From positions 1,231,001 through 1,295,000 of the forward strand of contig NZ_CP073653.1 of assembly GCF_018223745.1 (NCBI RefSeq): a stretch of 64,000 nt of DNA, written 5' to 3'. This document shows, piece after piece, positions 35,638 to 43,957 of this stretch. Each line of letters opens with the position of its first letter. Positions within the stretch are counted from its first letter, which is position 1. The position numbers and the translations under genes are program-made. The notes under the pieces are model-generated. The model worked only from the letters and a program-made list of their open reading frames with translations. It searched no databases and was not told the origin of the DNA. The DNA comes from Clostridium beijerinckii (GTDB lineage: Bacteria; Bacillota; Clostridia; Clostridiales; Clostridiaceae).

Positions 35638-35950
35638 TTAAGAATTAGACTTATTAGATGAACATATTTACAAAGTTACTAAAACTTTAAGCTCATATCT
35701 TCACTAGAAATCATAAATATATTTGTGGAGAAAACATTTGAAAATGAGCTGTTAAAGGGTCTTAGCTGTAGGTTGTTCCATTTTAGCTTGTCAAACTGAA
35801 AGTTGGAGCATGCTAAAGTGGATACAACCTGCTGCTTAGAACCTTCAGCGATATTTTCATAGCTTTTCGGAATCAAAATATTTATGATTTCGGTAAGGTA
35901 TCACATAAGTCTAGTTTTAAAGTTGGATATCTATAGCTTATAATTGATTT
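35626..35950. repeat. Family A element A9
   Basis: Starts TATAGATAAACAATTTAAG and ends GTTGGATATCTATAGCTTATAA. The core arms GTAGGTTGTTCCATTTTAGCTTGTC and GAGCATGCTAAAGTGGATACAACCTGC pair, with outer arms AAAATATTTTGATTCC-like on each side. Confidence 0.75.
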
Positions 35951-35971
35951 ATATATGGCAAGATTTAATAT

Positions 35972-36014
35972 AGGGGCTAAAGGGTAGAGAAATACTCTTT
36001 AGCCCTATTTTTTG
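35972..36014 (+). terminator. Hairpin terminator
   Basis: AGGGGCTAAAGGGTA pairs with TACTCTTTAGCCCT around a GAGAAA loop and is followed by ATTTTTTG. It probably ends transcripts coming from accA through the palindromes. Confidence 0.88.
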
Positions 36015-36026
36015 TTTTATTAAAAT

Positions 36027-36047
36027 AACTTATAGGATATAATATAA
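36027..36047 (+). promoter_or_regulatory. Promoter with shared TTATAGGATATAAT motif, copy 1
   Basis: CTTATAGGATATAATATAA, 35 bases before the AAA-ATPase gene. The same arrangement recurs at 59757, 62911 and 63661, each ahead of another gene. Confidence 0.6.
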
Positions 36048-36081
36048 TAAATCAGTTAAAGATCGGTGGTGTGTATAGAGT

Positions 36082-37644
36082 ATGAAGAAAAGGTTTAATA
36101 GTACTGGGGTTTGTGTTTCAAGAAAATACTATATGGTTGACATAAGTAAGAAAATTGAACAAATAAAGAAACTTATAGATAATGAATTTTATTTTACTAT
36201 AAATAGGCCTAGACAATATGGAAAAACGACGACTTTGAATGAGATAAATAATAGATTAAAGGATGTATATTTAGTTATAAATATAAGCTTTGAAGGAATT
36301 GGAGATATCGTATTCGAAGAGGAAAAAAGTTTTTGCAACAAATTTTTGAAGCTAATAATTAAAGATCTAGCATTTGTAGATAAAGAAGAAAGCAATAGGT
36401 TAGAAAATTTAAGTAGAGAGATTAATGACATTGAAGAATTATCAGAAATAATAACAAAGTTCGTTGAAAAAGCTAAAAAGGAAGTTGTTTTAATTATAGA
36501 TGAAGTAGATAAAAGCTCAAATAATCAGTTGTTTTTAAGTTTTCTTGGAATGCTTAGAAATAAGTACCTTGGGAGGGAAGTTGGAAAGGACTTCACTTTT
36601 AAAAGTGTCATTTTGGCAGGGGTATATGATGTGAAGAGTCTAAAATTAAAAATTAGAAATAAAGAGGAAGCTAAATATAATTCCCCATGGAATATTGCTG
36701 TTGATTTCAATGTGGATATGAGTTTTTCGCCCAAAGAAATAGCTACTATGCTAAATGAATATGCAATAGAAAATTCTTTATCTATGGATATAGATAAACT
36801 TAGTGAAGAGATTCACTTTTTTACAGATGGATACCCGTTTTTAGTTAGCAGGCTATGCCAAATTGTAGATGAAAAAATTTATGAATTGGATAAAGGGCCT
36901 TGGGAGGGTGAAGATATACAAAAGGCAGTTAAAATTATTTTAGAAGAAAAAAATACTTTATTTGATAGTTTAATAAAGAACTTAGAAAACAATAAAGAAC
37001 TTTATGATTACATTGAAGACATAATAGTAAATGGAAACGATAAGGGGTTTAATAGCTATAATCCAATTATAGAAATTGGAAGCACATATGGTTATTTTAA
37101 AAATAAAAACGGAAAAGTATCTATATCTAATAAAATATTTGGAGAAATAATATATAATTATATGATTTCAAAGCTTGAAAATAATTATAACAATATAGAA
37201 GAGTATAACTTTAAGGAAGCATTTATAAAAAAAGATGGTGGCTTAAATATAGAAAAAATACTTAAGAGATTTCAGCATTTTATGAAGGAGCAGTATTCTT
37301 CTAAAGATAGTGAGTTTATAGAACATCATGGAAGATTGTTATTTTTAGCATTTATAAAGCCTATAATAAATGGAACAGGATTTGATTTTAAGGAAGTTCA
37401 AGTTTCAGAAGAGAAAAGATTAGATGTAGTTATAACCTACAATAAGTTTAAGTATATAATTGAGATGAAAATATGGAGAGGTTTAAAATACCACGAAAAG
37501 GGAATCGAGCAGCTTTGTGATTATTTGAATATACATGATTTAAATAAAGGGTATCTCTTAATCTTTAATTTTAATAAAAACAAAGAGTTTAAAGAAGAAA
37601 GATCTAATATTAATGGAAAGGATATTTTTCAGGTATATGTTTAA
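36082..37644 (+). CDS. AAA-ATPase with C-terminal PD-(D/E)XK nuclease domain, paralogue 1
   Basis: 520 residues. Starts MKKRFNSTGVCVSRKYYMVD, the N-terminal signature of the AAA-ATPase_like family. Walker A is NRPRQYGKTTT with Lys48 and Walker B is VVLIIDEVDKSS with Asp near residue 140. Around residues 430-465 the PD-(D/E)XK core reads GTGFDFKEVQ, RLDVVITY and YIIEMKIW (D...ExK). Proteins of this build are common in Firmicutes and Bacteroidetes and their role is not established; defence or mobile-element functions are suspected. A closely related second copy lies at 38158, with only a HutP-family gene between. Confidence 0.85.
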   Translation: MKKRFNSTGVCVSRKYYMVDISKKIEQIKKLIDNEFYFTINRPRQYGKTTTLNEINNRLKDVYLVINISFEGIGDIVFEEEKSFCNKFLKLIIKDLAFVDKEESNRLENLSREINDIEELSEIITKFVEKAKKEVVLIIDEVDKSSNNQLFLSFLGMLRNKYLGREVGKDFTFKSVILAGVYDVKSLKLKIRNKEEAKYNSPWNIAVDFNVDMSFSPKEIATMLNEYAIENSLSMDIDKLSEEIHFFTDGYPFLVSRLCQIVDEKIYELDKGPWEGEDIQKAVKIILEEKNTLFDSLIKNLENNKELYDYIEDIIVNGNDKGFNSYNPIIEIGSTYGYFKNKNGKVSISNKIFGEIIYNYMISKLENNYNNIEEYNFKEAFIKKDGGLNIEKILKRFQHFMKEQYSSKDSEFIEHHGRLLFLAFIKPIINGTGFDFKEVQVSEEKRLDVVITYNKFKYIIEMKIWRGLKYHEKGIEQLCDYLNIHDLNKGYLLIFNFNKNKEFKEERSNINGKDIFQVYV

Positions 37645-37692
37645 GTTAATCAGATCAATGTTATAGGTTTAGATTGATTGGAGAGTGTAAAA

Positions 37693-38106
37693 ATGGAAAG
37701 CAATAGTACAAGAGTTGCAAAGATAGCTACTAAAATGGCTATATGTGATAGACATGAAGAAGAGCATTTAAAGAAAGTATATGCAGAGAAGGGAATTAAA
37801 GTCACCGCAGTAAATATAGGTGGAAATATTAATTCATCGATAGCTAAAATACTTGAAAGTGCATTAGTTGCTGCAAAAAGAAACGAGTTAATAAGAGAAG
37901 AACATTTGCATGAAGGTGCTGTTATAGGTGCAACTAGAGATGCGGTAATTCAAGTTGCAAATAGAGCAAATGGGCAAAATGTAGGTGGAAAAATTGGAAT
38001 AGCTAGAGGCGGAGAACATATTTCAGTGTGTATATTCTTAAGTATTGGACTTCTGCACTTAGATGAAGTAGTTATAGGAATAGGGCATAGGGCATTACCT
38101 TTATAG
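37693..38106 (+). CDS. HutP-family RNA-binding regulator
   Basis: 137 residues from ATG 37693 (ribosome site GGAGAG; an in-frame TTG at 37678 overlaps it). The C-terminal half, HLHEGAVIGATRDAVIQV and GGKIGIARGGEHISVCIF with LDEVVIGIGHRALPL, is diagnostic of HutP. HutP in Bacillus is an antiterminator that binds histidine and Mg2+ through conserved histidines; several are kept here (HEEEH, HLHE, GEHIS, GHR). No hut genes are nearby, so the target and ligand here are unknown. Confidence 0.85.
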   Translation: MESNSTRVAKIATKMAICDRHEEEHLKKVYAEKGIKVTAVNIGGNINSSIAKILESALVAAKRNELIREEHLHEGAVIGATRDAVIQVANRANGQNVGGKIGIARGGEHISVCIFLSIGLLHLDEVVIGIGHRALPL

Positions 38107-38157
38107 CAGGAAACAATTAACAGAATTAAATATTATTTATGGGATGGTGATAAAATT

Positions 38158-39750
38158 ATGTTAAAAAAATTTAATGTCACTGGAACTTGCATTCCTAATA
38201 AACATTACATTGTAGATATTTCGAAAAAAATAGATAAAATAATGAAGCTTATTGATGGTGAAGAGTATTTCGTGATAAATAGACCAAGACAATATGGGAA
38301 AACTACAACTTTATTTTTACTAGATAATAAGTTAAAGGAATCAGAAGATTATTTTCCTATAAAGATAAGCTTTGAAGGTATAGGCGATTTGATTTTTGAG
38401 GATGAAAATAGGTTTAGTAAAGGTTTTATGAAAATATTAGAACGTACAATCGAGTTTGAAAATGTTGAATTATCAAAATTTATTTCTTCTAATAAAGAAA
38501 GCGTAGAAACCTTAGATGATTTATCCTATTTTATAACTAAATTTGTTAGAGAGATAAACAAAAAGGTAGTATTAATGATAGATGAAGTTGATAAAAGCAG
38601 TAATAATCAATTGTTTTTGAGTTTTTTAGGAATGCTTAGAAACAAATATCTTCTTAGAAGTGAAGGGCGGGATTATACTTTTCACAGTATAATTTTGGCT
38701 GGTGTCTATGATGTTAAAACTCTTAAAGTTAAAATAAGAAGTGATGAAGAACATAAATATAACAGCCCTTGGAATATAGCCTCAGATTTTGATGTTGATA
38801 TGAGTTTTTCAAAAGAAGAAATAATGACTATGCTTGAGGATTATGTAGAAGATAAAAAAGTTATATTAGATAAAGAATACTTTTCAGAAAAGCTTTATTT
38901 TTATACAGAAGGATATCCGTTTTTAGTAAGCAAATTATGTAAGATAATAGATGAAAAGATAATGAGTGATAATGAATTTGTTTGGGAAAAGGAATATATG
39001 GATTTAGCTGTAAAAGAAATATTAAAAGATAGTAATACTAATTTTGAGAGTCTTATTAAAAATATAGAAAACAATGAGGAGCTATATGATTTTGTTAAAA
39101 GAATAGTATTAGATAACGAAAATATAAATTATATAAAAACAGATAATATAGTAAGTTTAGGAAGTATATACGGTATTTTAAAAGAAAAAGATGGAGTTTG
39201 TAAAATAAATAATAAGCTTTATGAGCAATTGATTTATAATCATATGATGATGAAAGTAATAAGGCAGGATAAGAAATCAGTTATGTCTCAATATAATTAT
39301 AAGTCGAATTTTATAAAAGAGGATGGAAATCTGGATGTAAAAAAGATTTTAATAAAATTCTCAGAGTTAATGAAACACGAATACTCAGCGAAAAGAGAAG
39401 CTTTTTTAGAAGCAGATGGAAGATTACTATTTTTAGCTTTTATAAGTCCAATAATAAATGGCACAGGGTTTGCATTTAAGGAAGTACAGGGTGGAGATGA
39501 AAAACGTTTTGATATAGTCATAACTTATAATAAGAAAATGTATATATTAGAACTTAAGAAATGGAATGGAGAAGCTTACCACAAAAAAGGCTTAATACAG
39601 TTAAGTGAATATTTAGAACAGTATGGATTAGAAGAAGGCTATCTTTTAATATTTGATTTTAGAAAAACTAAAAACGAAACAGGAAAGCTAGATGAGGAAT
39701 TTGTGAATTTTGGTGAAAAACAAAAAAGAATAATACAAGTATACTGCTGA
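38158..39750 (+). CDS. AAA-ATPase with C-terminal PD-(D/E)XK nuclease domain, paralogue 2
   Basis: 530 residues, clearly the same family as the protein encoded at 36082-37644. Shared blocks include NRPRQYGKTTT (Walker A), DEVDKSSNNQLFLSFLGMLR after Walker B, and ILAGVYDVK, KYNSPWNIA and DVDMSFS. The nuclease block GTGFAFKEVQ, RFDIVITY and YILELKKW is intact (D...ExK). The two proteins diverge most in the central helical region (about 240-390). They flank the HutP-family gene in the same direction, and a long terminator follows. Whether they form a complex is unknown. Confidence 0.85.
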   Translation: MLKKFNVTGTCIPNKHYIVDISKKIDKIMKLIDGEEYFVINRPRQYGKTTTLFLLDNKLKESEDYFPIKISFEGIGDLIFEDENRFSKGFMKILERTIEFENVELSKFISSNKESVETLDDLSYFITKFVREINKKVVLMIDEVDKSSNNQLFLSFLGMLRNKYLLRSEGRDYTFHSIILAGVYDVKTLKVKIRSDEEHKYNSPWNIASDFDVDMSFSKEEIMTMLEDYVEDKKVILDKEYFSEKLYFYTEGYPFLVSKLCKIIDEKIMSDNEFVWEKEYMDLAVKEILKDSNTNFESLIKNIENNEELYDFVKRIVLDNENINYIKTDNIVSLGSIYGILKEKDGVCKINNKLYEQLIYNHMMMKVIRQDKKSVMSQYNYKSNFIKEDGNLDVKKILIKFSELMKHEYSAKREAFLEADGRLLFLAFISPIINGTGFAFKEVQGGDEKRFDIVITYNKKMYILELKKWNGEAYHKKGLIQLSEYLEQYGLEEGYLLIFDFRKTKNETGKLDEEFVNFGEKQKRIIQVYC

Positions 39751-39770
39751 TATACATACATGAAAGAAAA

Positions 39771-39820
39771 GGGTTTGTTGCTAACGAATTTTAATCCGTT
39801 AATGCGACAACCCCTTTTTT
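39771..39820 (+). terminator. Terminator after the second AAA-ATPase
   Basis: GGGTTTGTTGCTAACG pairs with CGTTAATGCGACAACCC (39797-39813) with small bulges, then six T. Confidence 0.85.
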
Positions 39821-40295
39821 GTGTTCTCTTATATATATGAAGAAAATAACAATTCACAATTATCAGTTCACAATGCACAATTAAGGAGGAAAAGCCGTCG
39901 GCTTTTCTAAATATATATATTGAAATCTTCATTGTAAATTGTGAGCTGTGAATTATGAATTGTGCATTGTGAATTATAAAATGTGAACTGTAAATTATGC
40001 ATCGCGAATTGTGGATTACGAATTGAGCATTGTGCATTGTGAACTGTGCATTGTGAATTGATGTATAATTTTTATACTAAAAAACTAAAAAAGCTTGCAA
40101 AGTAAGGGTAGCAACTTTACAAGTATTTCAAAATATGATATCATAACTTAAAAGATTTATAAATTATTATCAATTTATTTGAATATTTATCATAAATATA
40201 GATATATAATTATGATTGTATTTATTGAGAAGGTAGTTGGCATTTTGAAGTATAGTAGGAAATTGATAATAAGAATATAGTAGGAGGATAGAAAT
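39821..40295. other. Spacer with family C heptamer arrays
   Basis: No gene. A reverse-oriented array (39831-39885) and a forward array (39909-40068) are separated by the small palindrome AAAAGCCGTCGGCTTTT. An AT-rich promoter region then leads to AGGAGG before the ABC transporter genes. Confidence 0.75.
39831..40068. repeat. Family C elements with inverted heptamer arrays
   Basis: Bases 39851-39882 read ATTCACA, ATTATCA, GTTCACA and ATGCACA on this strand. From about 39929 to 40064 the order is TGTAAAT, TGTGAGC, TGTGAAT, TATGAAT, TGTGCAT and so on, about 18 heptamers. The two arrays run in opposite directions and could pair. Confidence 0.8.
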
Positions 40296-41312
40296 ATGGT
40301 AGGAAAAAAGAAAGCAGCCATGCTGCTATGTACAGTTTTAGTTGGAGGAATTCTTGCAGGATGTGGAAAGAGTGCAACGGATTCTAATAATGGAGGTGCT
40401 GCATCATCGGCAGTGAAGAATATTGGAGTGATTCAGTTAGTTCAACATGATGCTTTAGATGCGTCTAATAAGGGATTTGTTGATGGATTAAAAGAAAAGG
40501 GATATGAAGAAGGTAAGAATATTAAAATTGAACAACAAAATGCTCAGGGTGAACAAGCTAATGCTCAAACAATTGCTAAGCAATTTACAGATGCAAAGAA
40601 AGACTTGATTTTTGCAATTGCAACACCAGCAGTTCAAGCAGCTTATAATTCAACTAAGGATATTCCAATAATATTCACAGCAGTAACAGATCCTGTTAAA
40701 GCAGAAGTAGCAAAGGATTGGAAGAGCTCGGGAACAAATGTTACAGGTACATCAGATAAAGTTCCTGTGGACAAGCAAATAGAATTATTAAAAAAATTAC
40801 TTCCAAATGCTAAAACAGTAGGAGTAATTTATAACACTTCAGAAACAAATTCTGTAACTCAAGTTGATGAGCTTAAAGCAGCGGCAGATAAACAAGGCTT
40901 AGCAGTAAAAGAAATTGGTGTTACAAATGTTAATGAGATAAATCAAAATTTAGCAAGTGCTTTAGGTCAAATAGATGTATTATATACACCTACAGATAAC
41001 ACAGTTGCTTCAGGATATGCGTTAGTAGGTAAACTTTGTTTAGATAAAAACGTTCCTATAATAGGTGCAGAAGAAGCAGTAGTAACTAAAGGTGGACTTG
41101 CTTCTATAGGAATAGATTATTACAAGCTAGGAAAAGAAGCTGGATATAAAGCAGCAGAAGTTTTAGATGGAAAGAAGCCATCAGATGTTGAAATAAGCAC
41201 ATTAAGTGATATGTCATTTACTATAAACACTGATGTAGTTAAGAAATTAAATATAACACTTCCAGCAGATATAGAATCAAATTGTAAAAAGGTAACTGGA
41301 GGCGTTGAGTAG
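40296..41312 (+). CDS. ABC transporter substrate-binding lipoprotein (TrpX type)
   Basis: 338 residues. Lipoprotein signal with lipobox LAGC (Cys about residue 23), then a periplasmic-binding-like fold: IGVIQLVQHDALDASNKGF, FAIATPAVQAAYNSTKDIPI, NAKTVGVIYNTSETNS and IGAEEAVVTKGGLASIGIDYY. This is the ABC_sub_bind (TrpX/YtrF-like) family, linked in Firmicutes to tryptophan or tyrosine uptake. The actual ligand is not proven. First of three co-directional transporter genes. Confidence 0.88.
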   Translation: MVGKKKAAMLLCTVLVGGILAGCGKSATDSNNGGAASSAVKNIGVIQLVQHDALDASNKGFVDGLKEKGYEEGKNIKIEQQNAQGEQANAQTIAKQFTDAKKDLIFAIATPAVQAAYNSTKDIPIIFTAVTDPVKAEVAKDWKSSGTNVTGTSDKVPVDKQIELLKKLLPNAKTVGVIYNTSETNSVTQVDELKAAADKQGLAVKEIGVTNVNEINQNLASALGQIDVLYTPTDNTVASGYALVGKLCLDKNVPIIGAEEAVVTKGGLASIGIDYYKLGKEAGYKAAEVLDGKKPSDVEISTLSDMSFTINTDVVKKLNITLPADIESNCKKVTGGVE

Positions 41313-42214
41313 TGGGTGTTTTAATAAATATTTTAGAACAAGGGCTGCTATTTTCATTAGTTTCAATCGGAGTATATATAACTTATAAAATTTTAGATTT
41401 TCCTGATTTATCAGTGGACTCTACATTCCCACTTGGGGCTGCAATTTCAGCAGCTCTTTTGGTAAATGGGGTTAATCCATGGATTAGTATAATAATAGCA
41501 ACCTTAGGTGGAGCATTAGCTGGAGGAATAACAGCATTTTTGCATGTTAAGCTTAAAATAACAAATTTAATGGCTGGAATATTAGTAATGATAGGATTAT
41601 ATTCTATTAACTTAAGAATAATGGGAAAAGCAAATGTTCCATTATTTAATACTCCTAATTTATTTAAGTCATCAATTCCGGCTATAGTAGTGATTTTGAT
41701 AATGGTTATTGTAGTTAAAATACTATTAGACTTATATTTAAAGACTAAATCAGGATTTTTGCTTGTAGCTGTTGGGGATAATGAACAAGTAGTTTCATCT
41801 CTTGGAGTAAATAAAGATTTGGTTAAAGTGTTAGGTCTTATGATAAGTAATGCATTAGTTGCACTTGCTGGGGCACTAACTGCACAATATCAAGGATTTA
41901 GTGATGTTGGAATGGGAACTGGTACTGTTGTAATGGGGCTTGCGGCAGTAATTATCGGAACATCATTATTTGAGAGATTATCTTTTATTAAAGTGACTAC
42001 CTTATCAATACTTGGGGCAATCATATACAAGGCGGCAATAGCAATAGTATTAAAACTTGGATTAAATGCCAATGACTTAAAATTAATGACAGCTATAATT
42101 GTAGTTATAGCATTATGTTCTAATAGCGGTGTCTTGAAATTTAAGAAAAGAAAATCTGTTATAGGAGGTAGTGCTAAAGATGTTAAAAGTGAAACAACTA
42201 TCCAAAGTGTTTAA
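41312..42214 (+). CDS. ABC transporter permease (TrpY type)
   Basis: 300 residues, GTG start overlapping the previous stop by one base, with GGAGGC upstream. About eight hydrophobic segments. FPDLSVDSTFPLGAAISAAL near residue 30 and VGDNEQVVSSLGVN in the cytoplasmic loop are typical of the LivH-like branch used with TrpX-type binding proteins. It forms the membrane channel. Confidence 0.9.
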   Translation: MGVLINILEQGLLFSLVSIGVYITYKILDFPDLSVDSTFPLGAAISAALLVNGVNPWISIIIATLGGALAGGITAFLHVKLKITNLMAGILVMIGLYSINLRIMGKANVPLFNTPNLFKSSIPAIVVILIMVIVVKILLDLYLKTKSGFLLVAVGDNEQVVSSLGVNKDLVKVLGLMISNALVALAGALTAQYQGFSDVGMGTGTVVMGLAAVIIGTSLFERLSFIKVTTLSILGAIIYKAAIAIVLKLGLNANDLKLMTAIIVVIALCSNSGVLKFKKRKSVIGGSAKDVKSETTIQSV

Positions 42215-42974
42215 TCAAAATACAATAAATGAAAATAGGGTATTTGATAGATTATCATTGGATGTTAAGCAAGGTGACTTCATAAGTATAATAGGTTCAA
42301 ATGGAGCAGGTAAATCAACATTGTTAAATATGATATCTGGAACTCTTGAAGCAGATTCAGGATCAATATTATTAGATGGTGATGAAGTTATTAATAAACC
42401 TGAATACGCAAGATCAAAGTCCATTGGGAGGGTTTTTCAAAATCCATCAATGGGTGTAGCACCTAATATGACAATATTAGAAAATATCGCTCTTGCAGAT
42501 AATAAAGGGAAATCCTTTGGGCTTAGCTTTGGGATAAATAAAAAGAGGATAGATTATTACAAAGAGATGGTAAAAGAACTTAATTTGGGGCTTGAAGATA
42601 AGCTTTATAATAAAGTACAGCTTTTATCAGGAGGACAGAGACAAGCTTTAACTCTACTTATGTCAGTAATGTCTAAACCAAAATTATTATTACTAGATGA
42701 GCATACAGCGGCACTAGACCCTAAAACATCAGAAATAATAATGGATATAACAAGAAATATAGTAAAAGACAGCGGAATAACAACACTTATGGTTACCCAT
42801 AATCTTAAACATGCTCTTGAAAATGGTAATAGACTTTTCATGATGCATAGAGGCAAGATTTTAGTTGACGTCAAAGGTGAAGAAAAAGAAAAATTAGATA
42901 ATAATAAACTTCTTGGGCTCTTTGAAAAAGCTAATGGAGCAGAAGCTTTAAGCGATAGAACTTTATTTGGATAA
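42180..42974 (+). CDS. ABC transporter ATP-binding protein
   Basis: 264 residues from ATG 42180 (AGGAGG at 42163); an in-frame GTG at 42171 is too close to that site. Walker A IIGSNGAGKSTLLNM, signature LLSGGQRQALTLLM, Walker B LLLLDEHTAALDP, H-loop VTHNLKHA. It overlaps the permease gene by 35 bases. Its stop codon TAA falls in GGATAAACC, which looks like the end of a family A element starting here, so the element may have set the gene's end. Confidence 0.93.
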   Translation: MLKVKQLSKVFNQNTINENRVFDRLSLDVKQGDFISIIGSNGAGKSTLLNMISGTLEADSGSILLDGDEVINKPEYARSKSIGRVFQNPSMGVAPNMTILENIALADNKGKSFGLSFGINKKRIDYYKEMVKELNLGLEDKLYNKVQLLSGGQRQALTLLMSVMSKPKLLLLDEHTAALDPKTSEIIMDITRNIVKDSGITTLMVTHNLKHALENGNRLFMMHRGKILVDVKGEEKEKLDNNKLLGLFEKANGAEALSDRTLFG

Positions 42975-43190
42975 ACCACCGAAATAAGGGGCATGCATTT
43001 ACTCCAGTTGCTAAGGATTTAGATGGATGTTTCTAAGAGTATAAGTTGTACCCAAAATGCTAGCCTCAAAAGTAAATTTTGAACTAGCATTTTAGAACAA
43101 CTTATAATCAAGAAACATAGCCATCAAAATCCTAGATGCAACATTCCGTAAAAGCATGCCCTTTATTTCTAGTGTAGATATAAAGTAAAG
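42974..43190. repeat. Family A element A10
   Basis: ATAAACCACCGAAATAAGGGGCATGC at the left and GCATGCCCTTTATTTCTAGTGTAGATAT at the right pair. The inner arms ATAAGTTGTACCCAAAATGCTAG and CTAGCATTTTAGAACAACTTAT also pair, and the two arms TAGATGGATGTTTCT / AGAAACATAGCCATCA complete a long hairpin. Confidence 0.8.
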
Positions 43191-43194
43191 TTAT

Positions 43195-43490
43195 ATAGTA
43201 TTAAAACTCCACTTGTTGCAGCTTATTTTCAAATGCCTGCTGCATAAACATGTATCTCATTTCTGTTTTATGTATGAATAAAGTTTTGTGGGAATAATAT
43301 TTTTTGAGAATCGGACTATGGATTTCTAAAAGTAAAAGTTGCATCCATTTTTGCATGCTCCTGAGGCAAAACTCAGGACAAGCAACAATGGAACAACGTC
43401 TACTTAAGGAATCCTATAGCTCTTTTCTCAATGCAACACTACGCAAAATAATAACTATAATGAAGTGGTAAGAAACTTATAGATCTTACT
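43195..43490. repeat. Family A element A11
   Basis: The core arms AAAAGTTGCATCCATTTTTGCATGCTC and AGCAACAATGGAACAACGTCTACTT pair. The outer parts TGCCTGCTGCATAAACATG are shared with A5, A6 and A12. Confidence 0.65.
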
Positions 43491-43500
43491 GCTTATTTTT

Positions 43501-43647
43501 GTTACATATATATCGAAACAAATAACTCCTCATGATGATTCGAAAAAATATCCCAAGAATTATGTCCCTAATAGCGAATTGAAGTAAGAATTGTACACTG
43601 TGCATTGTGCATTGAAGTAAGTATTGTGCATTAAAGAATGTGAATTT
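43501..43647. repeat. Family C element C9
   Basis: Starts ATATATATCGAAACAAATAACTCC and includes GAAAAAATATCCCAAGAATTATG, then heptamers TGTGCAT near 43600-43632. More decayed than the other copies. Confidence 0.6.
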
Positions 43648-43762
43648 TATAAAAAAACATAACAAGTTTAATTACAAAATATAACTTATAGAAAAATTAG
43701 TGTAAAATATTTTGTTTTTTTATGTCTAATTTAAATACTAAGTATAATATAAGAAAAAATTA

Positions 43763-43771
43763 TGATATAAT
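43763..43771 (+). promoter_or_regulatory. Extended -10 promoter for the capsule locus
   Basis: TGATATAAT, a TGn extended -10, lies about 190 bases before wzz and about 50 bases before a short reading frame with its own ribosome site. No good -35 is needed for this class. Confidence 0.5.
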
Positions 43772-43823
43772 GGTAAATAGTGATGTTATTAAATTTAATT
43801 AACTATTTAGGGGGAATATTTTT

Positions 43824-43868
43824 TTGAGAAGATTAATGAAATTAATGATGTGTGTAATTTTAGACTAA
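43824..43868 (+). CDS. Possible 14-residue leader peptide or gene remnant
   Basis: A TTG codon 7 bases after AGGGGGAA opens a short frame reading MRRLMKLMMCVILD and then a stop. The hydrophobic Met-rich run looks like the start of a signal peptide, so this may be the decayed 5' end of a secreted-protein gene, or a short leader peptide of the capsule mRNA. Coding status is uncertain. Confidence 0.25.
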   Translation: MRRLMKLMMCVILD

Positions 43869-43957
43869 ACCTTTACGACTGATTATTTGAAAAAATGATT
43901 TAAACCGAAAAAAATGGTACATGCATTTAAAAATAGAAATTATAGGGAGTTTGACAG

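Larger units (their letters stand above)
35483..36081. other. Spacer after accA: two family A elements, terminator, promoter
   Basis: Contains a shortened family A element (about 35497-35637), a second one (about 35626-35950), a strong hairpin terminator (35972-36014), and the promoter motif ending GGATATAAT (36027-36047). No gene. Confidence 0.75.
42975..43957. other. 983-bp spacer: family A and C elements, then the capsule promoter
   Basis: Contains two family A palindromes (42974-43190 and about 43195-43490), a family C element (43501-43647), an extended -10 promoter TGATATAAT (43763-43771), and a 14-codon reading frame (43824-43868). No larger gene is supported. Confidence 0.75.

Noticed and set aside
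35679..35876. 65-codon minus-strand frame after accA
   Set aside because: Falls inside a family A hairpin; no family resemblance and no ribosome site.
39909..40068. CRISPR-like repeat array before the ABC transporter
   Set aside because: Same 7-bp satellite as elsewhere; no spacer structure.
42171..42179. GTG start for the ABC ATPase
   Set aside because: Only two bases from the AGGAGG site; the ATG at 42180 gives usable spacing and the normal N-terminus.
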